DNA of 41,308 nucleotides from Physocladia obscura. Taxonomy: Eukaryota > Chytridiomycota > Chytridiomycetes > Chytridiales > Chytriomycetaceae. The stretch is from NCBI GenBank assembly GCA_027596945.1, contig JADGJH010000022.1, positions 1 to 41,308 of the forward strand, read 5' to 3'. Every line of letters starts with the position of its first letter. Within the stretch, counting starts at the first letter, position 1. The notes under the pieces were generated by a model, which saw nothing but the letters and a program-made list of their open reading frames with translations, ran no database searches and had not been told where the DNA came from. Of the stretch, positions 30,975 through 41,308 are shown one piece after another. A program made the translations under genes and the position numbers.

Positions 30975-33900
30975 TCAGTGATTCAGCACACCACTTTTGT
31001 CCAGCGCCATCAAAGTTCCCACAAATGTAAGAATCTATATTTTCCAATCATAATCAATTAGTAATTTGAAATAAAAAAACGTGTTCCTAATTACCATTTT
31101 TGGCTTGACTTCCACAATATCTTCTGGAAGGACAAAAATTGTTGCACCAAGCTTTCTTGCAATACTAATTGCATACTTTGCGTTCAAAAGTGCATCTTCC
31201 TCTGTTCTGCCAGGTCCAACCATACTGTAATCAACAACTCCCTTCTGAATTCCATTCAATAAATCAAGCAAAAACACTCCGTTCGCCAAACCCGGATCTT
31301 TGAATTGCGAAATACTTGTTGATTTACCTGCGCGAACTTTAACTGTATTGTTTGCCCAAGCAATAATATCAGATTCGCTTATTTCGTGACCTCTTCCAGA
31401 CAATGACTTGAGAGTTTGGATAATATGCTCTCTCATCAGCTGCCATACAAAGCCTTTATTTGTAATAAGTATCATAACCTAAGTAAAAAAATTCACTACA
31501 AAACTTACCCAACGTCAGATTTTTTACTCCGTCAGTAATATCACTGCCTTGAACACCAACAAGTGAGAATTTGATCTCCTTGCCAAGTGCAAGTACATAA
31601 TTTGTATTTTCAACTTGCTTGAACCTTGATGTAATTGGTCCCGGCTTGTTGACTTTTCTCCAATCAATAAGACCCGGACGAACTTTGTCAATCGCTTGCA
31701 ACAAAACTAAACCGTCCTGCAAGTCGTCAAACAGGTTGTTGACAAATGGGTCAACTCCAAGCGAATTCAACCAAAGCGCAAATGCTGTCAAAAATGTTTT
31801 TAACTCCCTGAAAATAAAACAAAAATAACTAGAAACCTCGAGCCTCGCGAGTTCCTTCAGAATTGAACAAGCTGTCATCCAATTCTGCCTTTTCAGCGTC
31901 AGACAACTTTTCAAGTCCAGGCCAGTTGTTGAACAAATTAGCTACAAACGCAAAATTCAACTTTGCGTTTCCTTCGACCAACGTTTTGGGGTTCAAGTAT
32001 TTACGGCAATTCATTCGCGCAGAGTTTGACAAAACTTGCTCTGCACGATGTAAAAGATCACGGGTTTGAAGCGGAGATCGGTCACACAAATGCGGAGCCA
32101 GTTGGGCAAGAAGAACAGTATAGTTTTCTCCATCCTGCAATTTAATTTAAGTAATGAAAATAAAATAAAAATGCAAAAGTTCAAACCTTCACATCTCCGC
32201 TAAAGTTGTTAACTTTTCGGTGCCATCCAGCTTTTTTCAGGTGGTAATTGAACCACCTCAACAAAATCTGTTCAACTGGCAACTTTAAAAATTGCTCTAG
32301 TGATTCGCCATCTTCAAGAAGTCGAAACAATTCTGGGTGGTATTTGATGTCAACGCGAGCTTGCAAACCAATTTTGATTATCTGCCAAATCAATCCAAGC
32401 GCCAAATGCTCTCGCCCTTCAATAAGATCTTGCGCTCCAATGTTTACAACGCTACAGCCAATAGCTTTGGCACTATTGACAACGACATTGTTGTTTTCAG
32501 TCATTTGAAAAGCTGTTTATTTCACAAGTAAGCATTTTGTTTTTTGCTGCTTAGTTCGCTTTTTTTTTTTCTCGTTGTTTTTCACTTTCCATCGTCTGCA
32601 AACTATTACCATTTTGTTTTTTGCCAACATTTAGCACTCGCTCGTCAATAGTATTCGGAACAGAGTCGTTGATAAGTTTTGCCAAAATAAGACCATCTTA
32701 TTGATTACATATGTAAATTTCAAGGTTATTGCAACAAATTCACACACCTTTAACTTCGGCAAAAATTTGCATTGTCGTGGAATCAATTGGCAAACGCGCG
32801 CCAAGATCTCGGTCACTCGCAAGCGCTTGGTTGATGTGTTCAACAAAAGATTGCTTCTCATCTTCGTTGATAGTATGTGTCGTATTTTCGCTAGTAGAGC
32901 CATGCAGAACAATTTTGCCTTTATTTGCCGTCGCGCTTATTCCCTTATCTCGACGAAGTTCGCTGACGGCCTTTAAATGATTTGAATTTCCGTTTGCTCA
33001 GTAGCGAAACATTAGACAATAAAAAGTATAAGCATAATATACCGCCAAAAACGCTTCCAACGTTACACCATCCCCTGAGACAAATAATCCAAGTCTCGTC
33101 AATTTTTCAATAACAGATGGTGCAGATTCTCCAGCTTTGTTGGAAACTGACGCGAGATCAGACTGATGAATCCAGCCGTGGACTTCCGGATCAAGATCGG
33201 CAAATATTCTGTGAAATGTAGACACCTAGAGAGATGAATTTATGCAGTTTATGACATACGTGTATTTGTTTTTTTTTTAAAAAAGCATTAGAAGACACAT
33301 TGGGGGTGGATGAATTCAAAATCACCTCAGAAGTGGAAAAATGAGGAAATTTAGCAGCGAGTGCAGCCGACGTGTTTGCGAGTTCGGGATCTGACACAAA
33401 CGAAGACTGCTGGGACAGCGGCACGGGGGCAGGAGTCGGCATGACAAACGCATTGCTGGTTCGCTTGGGCAACTGGATTGACGAGGCTTGAAAGGAAGCG
33501 CGAGCATTAAAGAATGCTGAGTTTGTATTCGTAGCACCGCTAGTCGTTGCTTTCAGCGGCGCAGCGTATGCAGGCGCTGCGTAATTTGCAGCTGCACTCG
33601 TGTTTGTATTTCCCATCATGAATGGATTGTTGGAAATGCTTTGCGCCACTGTCTCAACCGACGCGTTGTTGCTCTGCTGTGCGGCGGTAGACACTTGAAA
33701 CTTGGCAGGCTTCGGTGGCGGCGGTGGATTAGCGACTCTTTTGGAATTCATTTATGTTTTGATTGGTGTGATTGGTAATTGGTTCGTTGTTTTTTGGAAG
33801 GTTTTTATCGAAACACTGTTTTTTACTCACGCGGATGCTGTGTACGAAAACGGCGCGGCCGAGACAGCGTGGTGCGGCTGAAAAACACCTCCGAATGCGC

Positions 33901-34258
33901 CGGGCCCCGTCGGTAGCGGACCTGTATTTTAATAGAATTTGAAAGCTGATCAGTGTCTGTTTGTTGTGTATCCAGATAGTTCGGATAGATCGGACTTGCG
34001 GACGATCAAATGGCGGCCCAGCAAAGTACCTGATGCGGGTGCGTATCCGCCTCCACCGTGCGCGTACTCGGCAAAAGAAGCTTGAGGCGCTGGTTTCGTT
34101 AAAACGGGATTTGCAACTGGCCCGCGTTGCAGTTTCTTGTTGAGGTTGGCGGAAATTGCTGCCTTACGATCTGGGCTGTCGTCGGGCTCCTGCTCGTCTG
34201 TGCGCCAGTCATCGTCGTCGTGATCCGTCGTTACTGCACGGAATTGCTGCCGGGACAT
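30975..34258 (-). CDS. Fimbrin/plastin (Sac6-like) with long N-terminal extension
   Basis: Fimbrin cross-links actin filaments through two actin-binding domains, at endocytic patches in yeast. The exons are 34258-34030, 33921-33831, 33737-33326, 33225-33043, 32970-32748, 32696-32610, 32512-32187, 32134-31837, 31784-31509, 31453-31095 and 31034-30975, giving 847 residues against about 630-640 in human and yeast. The EF-hand-like module is at about 238-305. Four calponin-homology domains follow (about 340-455, 470-590, 615-720, 735-845), with hallmark blocks GLILAKLINDSVP, IEGREHLALGLIWQI, ILLRWFNYHLKKAGW, FALWLNSLGVDP, LVGVQGSDITDG and ARKLGATIFVLPEDI. Residues 1-235 are extra: acidic then Pro/Ala/Asn/Ser-rich, with PPPPPKP (111-117) and an NPF motif (144-146). 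The first three exons join in phase to the EF-hand exon, but a separate start near the EF-hand is not excluded. Confidence 0.93.
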
Positions 34259-35153
34259 TATGTATTTGAATTGTTTTGTGACAAACTTACAAGAATCAAA
34301 ATACTCTGAAGAATGTTGCTGCTGGAAGTCTAATTTACATCAAAAAATAAAGTACTGCTGTGATGAACCAATTCATGACAATGAATTTAAGTGCCAATGT
34401 GACTACAAATATGAGAGACAAGATTTGTTTTGTTCCCGTTGTTGATGAGGATGGAAATATACTTTTTTTTCTCTTTTTTTTGTGATTTCAATGTTGCTTC
34501 ACAACACCACAGCCTTCTTATGCCCTCATTTCAGGTCCAAAATTAATTCTTCATTGTGGCACAGTAAACCAGAAATCATATCAAAATCAAACTATTCTGA
34601 AAGTATTCTTTCTTTTGCAAAAACCAGGAGTATGTGCTTATTAAGAGTGATTCATATTTAAAATTCGTAAGCTAGCACATTTTTATTGAATTTAATTTTT
34701 TTAGTGTCACGATGATTGTAGTCCTGATTGTTGGCAGAAAATGTGCAACGTGAAAAAAAATGGAACAAGAAGCTACCTATGAACAGTTGGAACGTGAATT
34801 AGGGCTGCTTGTAGTCACTGTAACGTTGCTGTGATTTGAAAGGCTGGAAAGATTCTTATCCAACTTCTTGTAGAGCACCATGGATTATTTGTAAGAAGGC
34901 AGATATTTTGCTGTTAGGTAAGATGATATGTGTAGTTTCCGGTTTTGTCAACGGGAAGATGGGTTCTTCTGTAAGTTGCTTCTTGGATGAAATAGTTGGA
35001 TGATTCCCAAACCTCAAGCCAACGCTACAAGCATACACAAGCTACTGAATTAGCCAACTAAAAGCAGAAATAGGATGACTAAATTCGACACTGTACAAAA
35101 TTGAAAGAAAAAAATTATTTTAACTGAAAATCTTTGTCAATTAAAACGGCGAA
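34259..35153. other. Intergenic between fimbrin and membrane paralogue B
   Basis: No confident gene. A plus-strand frame from 34260 to 34445 encodes a cysteine-rich peptide (ECCCWKSN, YCCDEP, CQCDY, FCSRC). In another frame an ATG at about 34363 gives MNQFMTMNLSANVTTNM and DKICFVPVVDEDGN. On the minus strand 35038-34856 is open with PIFPLTKPETTHIILPN. These may be remnants of a decayed gene, or chance. The fimbrin promoter must lie at the left end. Confidence 0.35.
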
Positions 35154-37869
35154 ATGAAGTCTTGCGAAAAAGAAGACCATCCAGAAAAAGATGCTATCAC
35201 TGAAGAAGAAAAAAAGCGCGCAAGATTACAACTTGCAACAAATGTCAAAACACGCCGTGCATCAGTATGTTTGCAGAAGTGACAAATTTTTTATTAAGGA
35301 ATTTTTCAGATCGATTCTGTTGGCTTTAAAATTCCGTCGATTTTTGGATCTACTCGAACTTCTGTTGCAAACAAACCCTCAGGAACTAACAGGCAATCAA
35401 CAGTTTCGCAAAAAGCTTTGCAAATCAATAATAATCCTCTTGTGGAGCAATCTAGCAATGACGTATATAATAGCAGCGAAGAAGGCATTGATTTAAAAGA
35501 TGATGGCTCTGACCTTTACAGCATAAAAATTGACGAGGTTTCTGGTATCTCACCGAACCGAATTGTATATTCTTCGAAAGCAACTAACAGAAGCAGCTTG
35601 AATCCTGCACCAGCAGTGTCGGATGATGGAGACAATCGGCGATCATCAATGAGGCAATCTGCCGCAGAAAGTAGCAAACGCGGCTCTGTGATGAAAAATA
35701 CGCGTCGTCGACTCAGCTTTATGGTCAACAATGGTACCGAAGATGATCATGGGTCTGACGGAGAAAGCGATAATGACGATGATAATTTAACGTCGATGCC
35801 ACCACGCTCTTCAACAATACCAGTTCCAGTTGGACGAAACTCTGCCCTTTCTCAGGGTCGGGGTTCTGCTGCTGCTGTTGGTATTGACAATTCCAATCGC
35901 GTTTCGTGGGGATACGACAACAGACCCACGACTGTCAACGTCAATGAGGAAAAAAAGGACGAATATAACGAAGAGGAAGAGGAAGAAGAAGAGGAAGAAT
36001 ATTCTTCAAAAGAACGTCAAAAACGTTCCAACCAGAAAATGCCAACCAAATCGCCAGACAATAGTAAAAGTACAATTGACAAAGGAACACACAGCCATTT
36101 TTCAATGGGAAGTGATATGACTGATGAAGGAATTATTACGAAATGGATATTAAAGTATGAGGCTTGGAAAGATGTCTTCTTAAACACCGATTTTTATAAG
36201 GCGGTTATTTGGGCATATGAATCAACACGATTGATGATTTATCTATACACAATTTTACACATAATGATATTGATTGCTATTGCACTACTATTTAATTACG
36301 CTATTGGAACATTGGTGCCAAGCATTCTTTTTTACAATATGATTCACCTTGGTAAAAAAATCCGACCTTTTTAAAATATTTATTCACGATTTTCCTTTCA
36401 TAGTAATGAGTGTATTGGGAAAATTCGGTTTTATTGTGGGGCTGCGATCCACTCAGCTTATTTCAAAAGAGTTTACAGCTCGAAATATGATTAAACGAGG
36501 CAAAGGCGTTTCTCTCACTTCAATTTTGAATCCGATTCCAATGGTCAAATTAAATGCCGAAGAAGGAAAAACCTTACGCTACATATTCCTCTTTTCAATT
36601 CTTCTTATTGAAGCGGTGATTTGGTTCCTCGGCATTCAAATGGAGTGGGAGCCAACAATCTCTGAACTTGGTGTATTCCCATGTACAAAAGTCCGATATC
36701 TGACTAATCCAGACATTTCATCCTTCGCAAGCAAACTCGGAAATTTCCTACAAGGAGACAGTGACTTGTCAATGGTGTACAGTTTTGGTCTTCCCCTTGG
36801 AGACGGAGTTGTTGGAGGAATGGCAGCGTGGCCGCTAATGTTTCCATCCTCCGTATTCAATGTCCAACAAGACGGTGTCGGTTTCGCCATCAATGCTGTC
36901 TGTGGTGACCTTCAATTGGCATTACCAAACACTGGAAACGGATTAACCCAGTTCAAGATCCTGTCCACAACTGTGTGGAGTACAATGTTTAGTATGCAGA
37001 TCCAGGTACAGCTTCCTGCGGGGTCGCATGATTGGTTACAGTTTTTCAATAGCGATATTACACAACAATGCGATGTACGGTATATAATGGGCGACGCGAA
37101 CATTAATTTTGGGTTTTCGGCAGATGAATGGGGTGGAATAACAAGCCAGTATATCGAATCATTGGAACTGGGAAATTTGACCATAAATAATGGCGAATCT
37201 TCGAATCTATATTTTGGATTAATGCAAAACGAGTTTGGTATAAACAGCGAACATGAGAACATCACTTTGTGGGTAATTGAAGGAACGAAAGCGGTATTCA
37301 ATAACGCTAGTTATGGGACTTCGCAAGGTGCCGTATTCAGTAATTTTTTCCAGTGGGCTACTCTACCGGACGGATATTATCATGTTGACTGTGTATGGAA
37401 GGGTGTTGCTGCAGCAATGGCAATGGTTGCGCATTACGTGCTAATGCAGTATGATACAGGCGACACGACTGTTTGCTCATATCAGGGAATGCAAGAAGCA
37501 GGCATCATCCAATGCCCACAATATGTTGTTATTATGGCAATTATAGCTCTTGTAATTAGTCTAATTGCTGAACTTTCGCAACTGTTTTGGTGGTTCCTGC
37601 TCTCAGGCGGAGGTGAGAAGAATGACAGGGCTGCAAAAATTTTGGAATCACCTATGCAATTGCTCTATGATATACGTCTAGGTGGAACAAATATTATGGA
37701 AGAACTGCGCGGGGATAATCATAGTCAAAAAACGATAAACGATCATTATGAAAACGTACTTGTTCGATTTGGAGAATCGCGGCACACAAGGCCGAACCCA
37801 ATTGGTATGCTGATTCTAGGTTCACCTGGAGAGGTGATGGCTATGAGTGAGAAGCGTGAATATTATTAG
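35154..37869 (+). CDS. Large multi-pass membrane protein, copy B of the unrecognised paralogous pair
   Basis: There are three exons, 35154-35264, 35310-36351 and 36404-37869, giving 872 residues. The N-terminal 310 residues are disordered, with a run of ten Glu after YN near residues 208-219 and basic/Ser patches (NTRRRLSFM). From GSDMTDEG onward it aligns with copy A: AYESTRL then a double hydrophobic stretch, LGKFGFIVGLRSTQLISKEF, ARNMIKRGKGVSL, GKTLRYIF then a span with WFLGIQMEWEP, LQGDSDLSMVYSFGLPLGDG, the glycosylatable domain, CPQYVV then a span ending FWWFLLSGG, and a tail ending REYY. The last intron is at the same site and phase (1) as the intron of copy A. Copy B has one further intron after codon 37. 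The C-terminal tail keeps VRFGESRHTRPNPIGML, so the tail is under constraint. Function unknown. Confidence 0.86.
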
Positions 37870-37921
37870 CAGTAAATTATATCGCAGTATTGTTTTATGT
37901 TTTTTTTGGTATAATAGAGAG

Positions 37922-38130
37922 ATTGTGCAAAAAAGAATTCCTTGTGAGAATTCACTGTGGGACCACAGGAAATTCCTTAAAACAAAGTTTGACAAAACAA
38001 ATACCCAATGCTTAAATGAAGAAGTACTTTATAAGGATTTCTGATAAGGATTTTGTTTCATTAAGAGGAATTCTAAGAACTTCATATGGTCTCACAGTGA
38101 ATTCTCACAAGGAATTCCTTTTTGCAAAAT
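37922..38130. mobile_element. MITE-like element with 44-bp terminal inverted repeats
   Basis: Bases 37922-37965 and the reverse complement of 38087-38130 match at 41 of 44 positions. Both arms include GAATTCCTTGTGAGAATTC. The element is 209 bases, AT-rich and has no coding capacity beyond chance frames. This is the form of a miniature inverted-repeat transposable element mobilised by a transposase in trans. No clear target-site duplication flanks it in the bases I can compare (left GAGAG, right CTTTC), so family assignment is open. It sits 39 bases before the ATG of the G-gamma gene and 52 bases after the stop of the membrane-protein gene. It could fold into a long hairpin in either transcript. 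Confidence 0.8.
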
Positions 38131-38168
38131 CTTTCGAATGTCAAAAAGAAAGAAAAAAAAATACCACA

Positions 38169-38494
38169 ATGTCAGAACTCAAGCACCAAAAACTTGTGCA
38201 ACTTAATGAGCGTTTGAAGCTGGAGGACGAACTCCCACGCGTGAAAGTCAGTGAAGCTGCAAAACAGTAAGTAACAAAACTTTATTGTCAGACAAGTCAC
38301 TTACAACGACTAAAATAGATTGATTCAATTTGTATTGAACACTCCAGATCCTCTTACGCAACCAACTAAACCAGAATTTGTTGCTGAAAATCAGTTCACC
38401 AAACAAGCGTAAGTGCCCTCTCGCCAGTTTGACTGAAATATATAAATTTATTAACATGAAAGTCAACAGGAAAGGCGGGTGTGTGCTTGTGTGA
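38169..38494 (+). CDS. Heterotrimeric G-protein gamma subunit
   Basis: G-gamma binds G-beta as a coiled coil and tethers it to the plasma membrane by a prenyl group. There are three exons, 38169-38266, 38319-38408 and 38470-38494, giving 70 residues, normal for the family. The N-terminal helix (LVQLNERLKLEDELPRVKVS) and EAAKQLIQFVLNTPDPL match fungal G-gamma. The C-terminus GGCVLV carries a CaaX-type prenylation box (Cys67-Val-Leu-Val). The final exon is only 25 bases and supplies the prenylation motif. The start is the ATG that puts the helix at the N-terminus; upstream in-frame Met codons lie in or next to the mobile element. Pheromone or nutrient signalling is the usual role in fungi. Confidence 0.9.
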
Positions 38495-38695
38495 TGGAAT
38501 ATAGCAGGCAGTATCGAAACACGAGGAAATCTTGGAAAAAAATAATAATAATAACAATAACAATAATAATATATCAAATCATTATTTTAAAACATTTATT
38601 GCACGCGTTTACGCCAATCATCTTCATCGTCATCGTCATCACTGTCGCTATGTGCAGATTCTATTTTTGCCGAAAAACCCGCTACCTGTTGTAAT

Positions 38696-39104
38696 TTACT
38701 TTTCAGACTGACAGACTGTTCTCTGCTTTTCAATATTCGGATCAATATCGATACTAATATTGTAGTTGTCATTATTGGGAATCAGTTTGTCTTCCGAGTC
38801 TATAGATATTGACGTTGCCAGAAAATCGTTTAATTTGGCAATTTGCGTATCGAGCAATGATTCCGCAATATCTTTCTCACTAGTGTATGAATCAAAATGC
38901 GATATTTCAATCATTTCAAATGGATTTTTCTCTGGATTATGGTTACTCTTCTGATAATTTCGGCGTTGATTGTTTTGTGTCTGGCTGCGTCAATGCTGAC
39001 GCTGTTGGCTTTGGATTTAAATTTCGTGGCGGCACGACTTTCGGTACAGCTTTAGACTGGAATGTATTTGATGCTGGCACATTTCTTGCTTCTCTGACAT
39101 CCAT
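38696..39104 (-). CDS. Uncertain short gene, two overlapping frames
   Basis: A minus-strand frame from ATG 39104 to TAA 38943 encodes 53 residues (VPASNTFQSKAVPKVVPPRN, then STPKLSEE). A second frame, open from about 38990 to the stop at 38696, encodes NPEKNPFEMIEISHF, then SEKDIAESLLDTQIAKLNDF and an acidic Ile/Asp/Asn-rich tail. Both look like protein. They may be exons of one gene: a donor GTCGTG after the PK codons and acceptor CAGCCAG would join them in phase, but the donor is weak. Frameshift is the alternative. No family is recognised; an NPF tripeptide is present. Confidence 0.4.
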
Positions 39105-39197
39105 TTTTGTGAAGTCTCCTTTACTTTACAACACTCAAAAGTGAGGGATGCCACGAAAATAAAAATAAATAAATAGAATCAAAAAGTGCCATAAACT

Positions 39198-40858
39198 TCA
39201 TCTCCATGCGCCAACATCTGTGGTCATGAATGTAGGTGTCCCTTCTTTCAATTTCTTAACAATCCGTGTCAGAAAAGACGGCCGTTTTGTCAACTTCTGT
39301 GCATATTGATTGAAATTATTTCCATCATGATAAGTGCCAGATAAAACTTGCTCAGTTGTTACAAGACCATTGTTGGTGCTTTCACCAGTTACGCCAGACT
39401 GTTGTTTCATTTCACATTCGGCAGAAAAAGTTTCTTCAACAAATGAGCTAGCCACAGGCTCGAACCAATCTTGACTATCAATGAAGTGGCTAGTGTTGTA
39501 GCGAGATAATTCCAGCTGAAGAAGCAGCTGTTTTTGTTGTTGCTCTAACTGTTGTTTGCGCTGCTGCTGTCGTTGGAACGCAGCAAGAGTTTGCCCACTC
39601 CATCCTCCCACCATATCTTCTCTAACACTAACCCAGCTTATTCTGCTACCTCGCTGAGAGTCTGAAGAAGATAAATTCGTGCCATTCGCTTCGACAACAG
39701 TTTCCGAAATACCAGATTTCGGATGTAAAGTTGAAGTTACCGAATTTAGCACTCGAACCTTTTTGACGCTACTATCAGTCCCAGCAAATTCTCCAATTTC
39801 TAATTCATTTGAAGCTCTACCAAGTTCTCTTATTCTAAATTCACGAGAGCTGCCGAGCTCCCGAACACGACGCAACTTCGGCAGTTGTTGCTGCATTTGA
39901 GTCGGTGGCATAGATGAATTTCTGCAATCATTGCGGAACAATGATTGCACTGATTTTACAAATGATATAGAAGGGACTTTTGACCATGATGTTACAGTAG
40001 CCGGAGAATCCAGGATCGAAGCAGCAGTAGAGTCAGGAGAAAAGGGCTTTGTTATTACAGAAGTATTGACAGTGTCAGTTGAGGCGGCAACCGTCTCAGT
40101 TGAGGACTTGGACGTATTTGAATGCGAAGAGAGTTCTCGGCGGATCATGATATTATTATCATCAACCGTTGCAAAACGCGATGACTGTGTAGTTGGTGAA
40201 GATGCAGCTGGTAACATAGGAGATGTCGGAGACACCAAGCGACCGGCCATTTTCCGTACTGTTATTACTGGGGAGACAACAGCGGAGTTTGATGCATTTA
40301 AGGTTCTTTGAAGAGTTTGTTTCAGGCGCGGAAACGAGAGAAGACTGAGGAATGAGGGGGTGTCTACTGGCGTGGTGACTGTTGAGGCGGATGATAGCAT
40401 GGGAGAGCAAAGCGGATCGTTGACAGACACGCTGCAGCAGTTTAAGTCGAGACAGTACGGCGAGCAGTTTGCCAGACACGCAGTCGTGATCGGCGGCGGC
40501 TTATTAACGCTATTAATACTCTTGGCGTCGTTTTTGTTATTGACGTTTTTAACGTTGTTCTTTGTCAGGGTGGGATTGCAGTGAGTTATGAGTGTATGTT
40601 CCAACCCGGCCGCTTTTCTGCGCAATTGCGCCGCTCGCTGTTCATGTTGATCCGCCACCCGCTGAAGTTCCGCAACTGCCGCGCATTCATTCCGTCGTGA
40701 CTCGCCTTTTCAACAAAGTCAATAAACCAATCCATTATTCAAAACGCTCGTATCTCAAACATACCGTATTGTGCTACCAGATATTCCATTTCTTGGCGAA
40801 GAATACTATTCTCGTATCCCACATCTCGGTCATCATCGTCGCTATGGCTTGTGATCAT
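39198..40858 (-). CDS. Hypothetical coiled-coil, low-complexity protein, 533 residues
   Basis: There are two exons, 40858-40765 and 40705-39198, joined in phase 1. Exon 1 starts MITSHSDDDDRD and leads into a heptad-like helix that crosses the junction (ENSILRQEMEYLVAQY, then RNECAAVAELQRVADQ and RAAQLRRKAAGLEHTL), a probable coiled coil at residues 15-65. The middle is Ser/Thr-rich and disordered, with several Ser-Pro sites (VSPTSPMLP, KPFSPDS). Near 400 is a second helix rich in Gln (QRQQQRKQQLEQQQKQLLLQ). A basic patch TRIVKKLKEG lies near the end. I recognise no domain. The Ser-Pro sites and coiled coils suggest a cytosolic scaffold or cytoskeletal protein. The opposite-strand frames are mirror shadows. 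Confidence 0.75.
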
Positions 40859-41308
40859 GTTGTTTTCTATGTGGTGGCTGTAATCGATATCCGAAATTTT
40901 CCGAAATTAAAAAAAAGAAACAAAAAAGCACAGTGTTACAAACTTGAGATTTCCACACACGTTTGCCTGGAAATATCTGAGATTTGAGAGATTCTATTTT
41001 GTTGATTGATGGCAAAACTTGTACAAACAGCCAATTATATATCAAAGTTAAATGTCTAATGTTTTTTAGGAAGCAAGAATCACAGATACTGGTGTGCAAA
41101 TTTCAAATAGTTTCAAAACTACGAAGCGGAGAGTGAGATCGGTATCAAATTATAAATAATAAACAATACGTAATCACTAATAAATCATCAATTTGTTGCT
41201 CAAAAATTTACTCTTTGGTCTTTAATGTGGTTGCCAATCTTGAATAAAAAAATTTTTTTTTTTTTTTTGTTTTTATAAAAGTTGAGAAAGAATAGTTTTT
41301 TTATGGGC
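40859..41308. other. Upstream region of the coiled-coil gene to window end
   Basis: AT-rich DNA containing the promoter of the minus-strand gene. There is an A tract at 40908-40920 and a T tract at 41253-41268. A minus-strand open frame at 41099-40842 overlaps the start region in another frame and is rejected. No other gene is seen. Confidence 0.5.

Noticed and set aside
40842..41099. Minus-strand 85-residue ORF at the window end
   Set aside because: It overlaps the start of the coiled-coil gene in another frame and has no coding-like features beyond being open.

Overview
The window is nuclear DNA of a fungus. Genes carry many short GT-AG introns (mostly 44-120 bases), and the recognisable proteins are eukaryotic or fungal: the autophagy E1 enzyme Atg7, fimbrin, a heterotrimeric G-protein gamma subunit, oligopeptide transporters and GPI-anchored wall proteins. 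Noncoding stretches are AT-rich with homopolymer tracts. A Chytridiomycota-like, early-diverging fungus is my best guess from gene style and the TIR/NACHT protein; this is inference, because no rRNA or other taxonomic marker is present. All spliced models were built by hand from splice signals and reading phase. Each summed CDS is a whole number of codons.

Layout. 1-1050: AT-rich, with a TGCATT-motif cluster and a decayed-looking plus-strand ORF. 1053-3769 (-): ATG7, ten exons. 4306-4875 (-): small membrane protein, divergent from a Ser/Thr kinase at 5184-6760 (+). 7062-7322 (+): tiny single-pass membrane protein. 7323-10300: gene-poor, with broken coding-like fragments on both strands. 10404-12897 and 13416-16397 (+): tandem OPT-family transporters, with 2 and 9 introns. 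16631-17518 (-): Cof-type HAD phosphatase. 18704-21058: cell-surface cluster of two GPI-anchor-type Ser/Thr/Ala-rich proteins around a WSC-like membrane protein. 22104-24729 and 35154-37869 (+): two paralogues of an unrecognised large membrane protein. Between them lie a 1516-residue NLR-type protein (24871-29768, +) and a fimbrin with a long N-terminal extension (30975-34258, -). 37922-38130: MITE-like element with 44-bp terminal inverted repeats, just upstream of a G-gamma gene (38169-38494, +). 38696-39104 (-): uncertain short gene. 39198-40858 (-): 533-residue coiled-coil, low-complexity protein.

The standout is the NLR-type gene. It reads as two N-terminal PB1-like (beta-grasp) modules, a TIR domain, a NACHT NTPase and at least eleven WD40 repeats. 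That order matches intracellular sensor proteins: adaptor, effector, switch, ligand sensor. I know of no described fungal protein with this order, though no search could be run. Its nearest upstream neighbour is the first membrane paralogue, 141 bp away on the same strand. A joint function would be speculation.

No tRNA, rRNA or CRISPR array was seen by eye. A covariance-model scan would be needed to exclude tRNAs.
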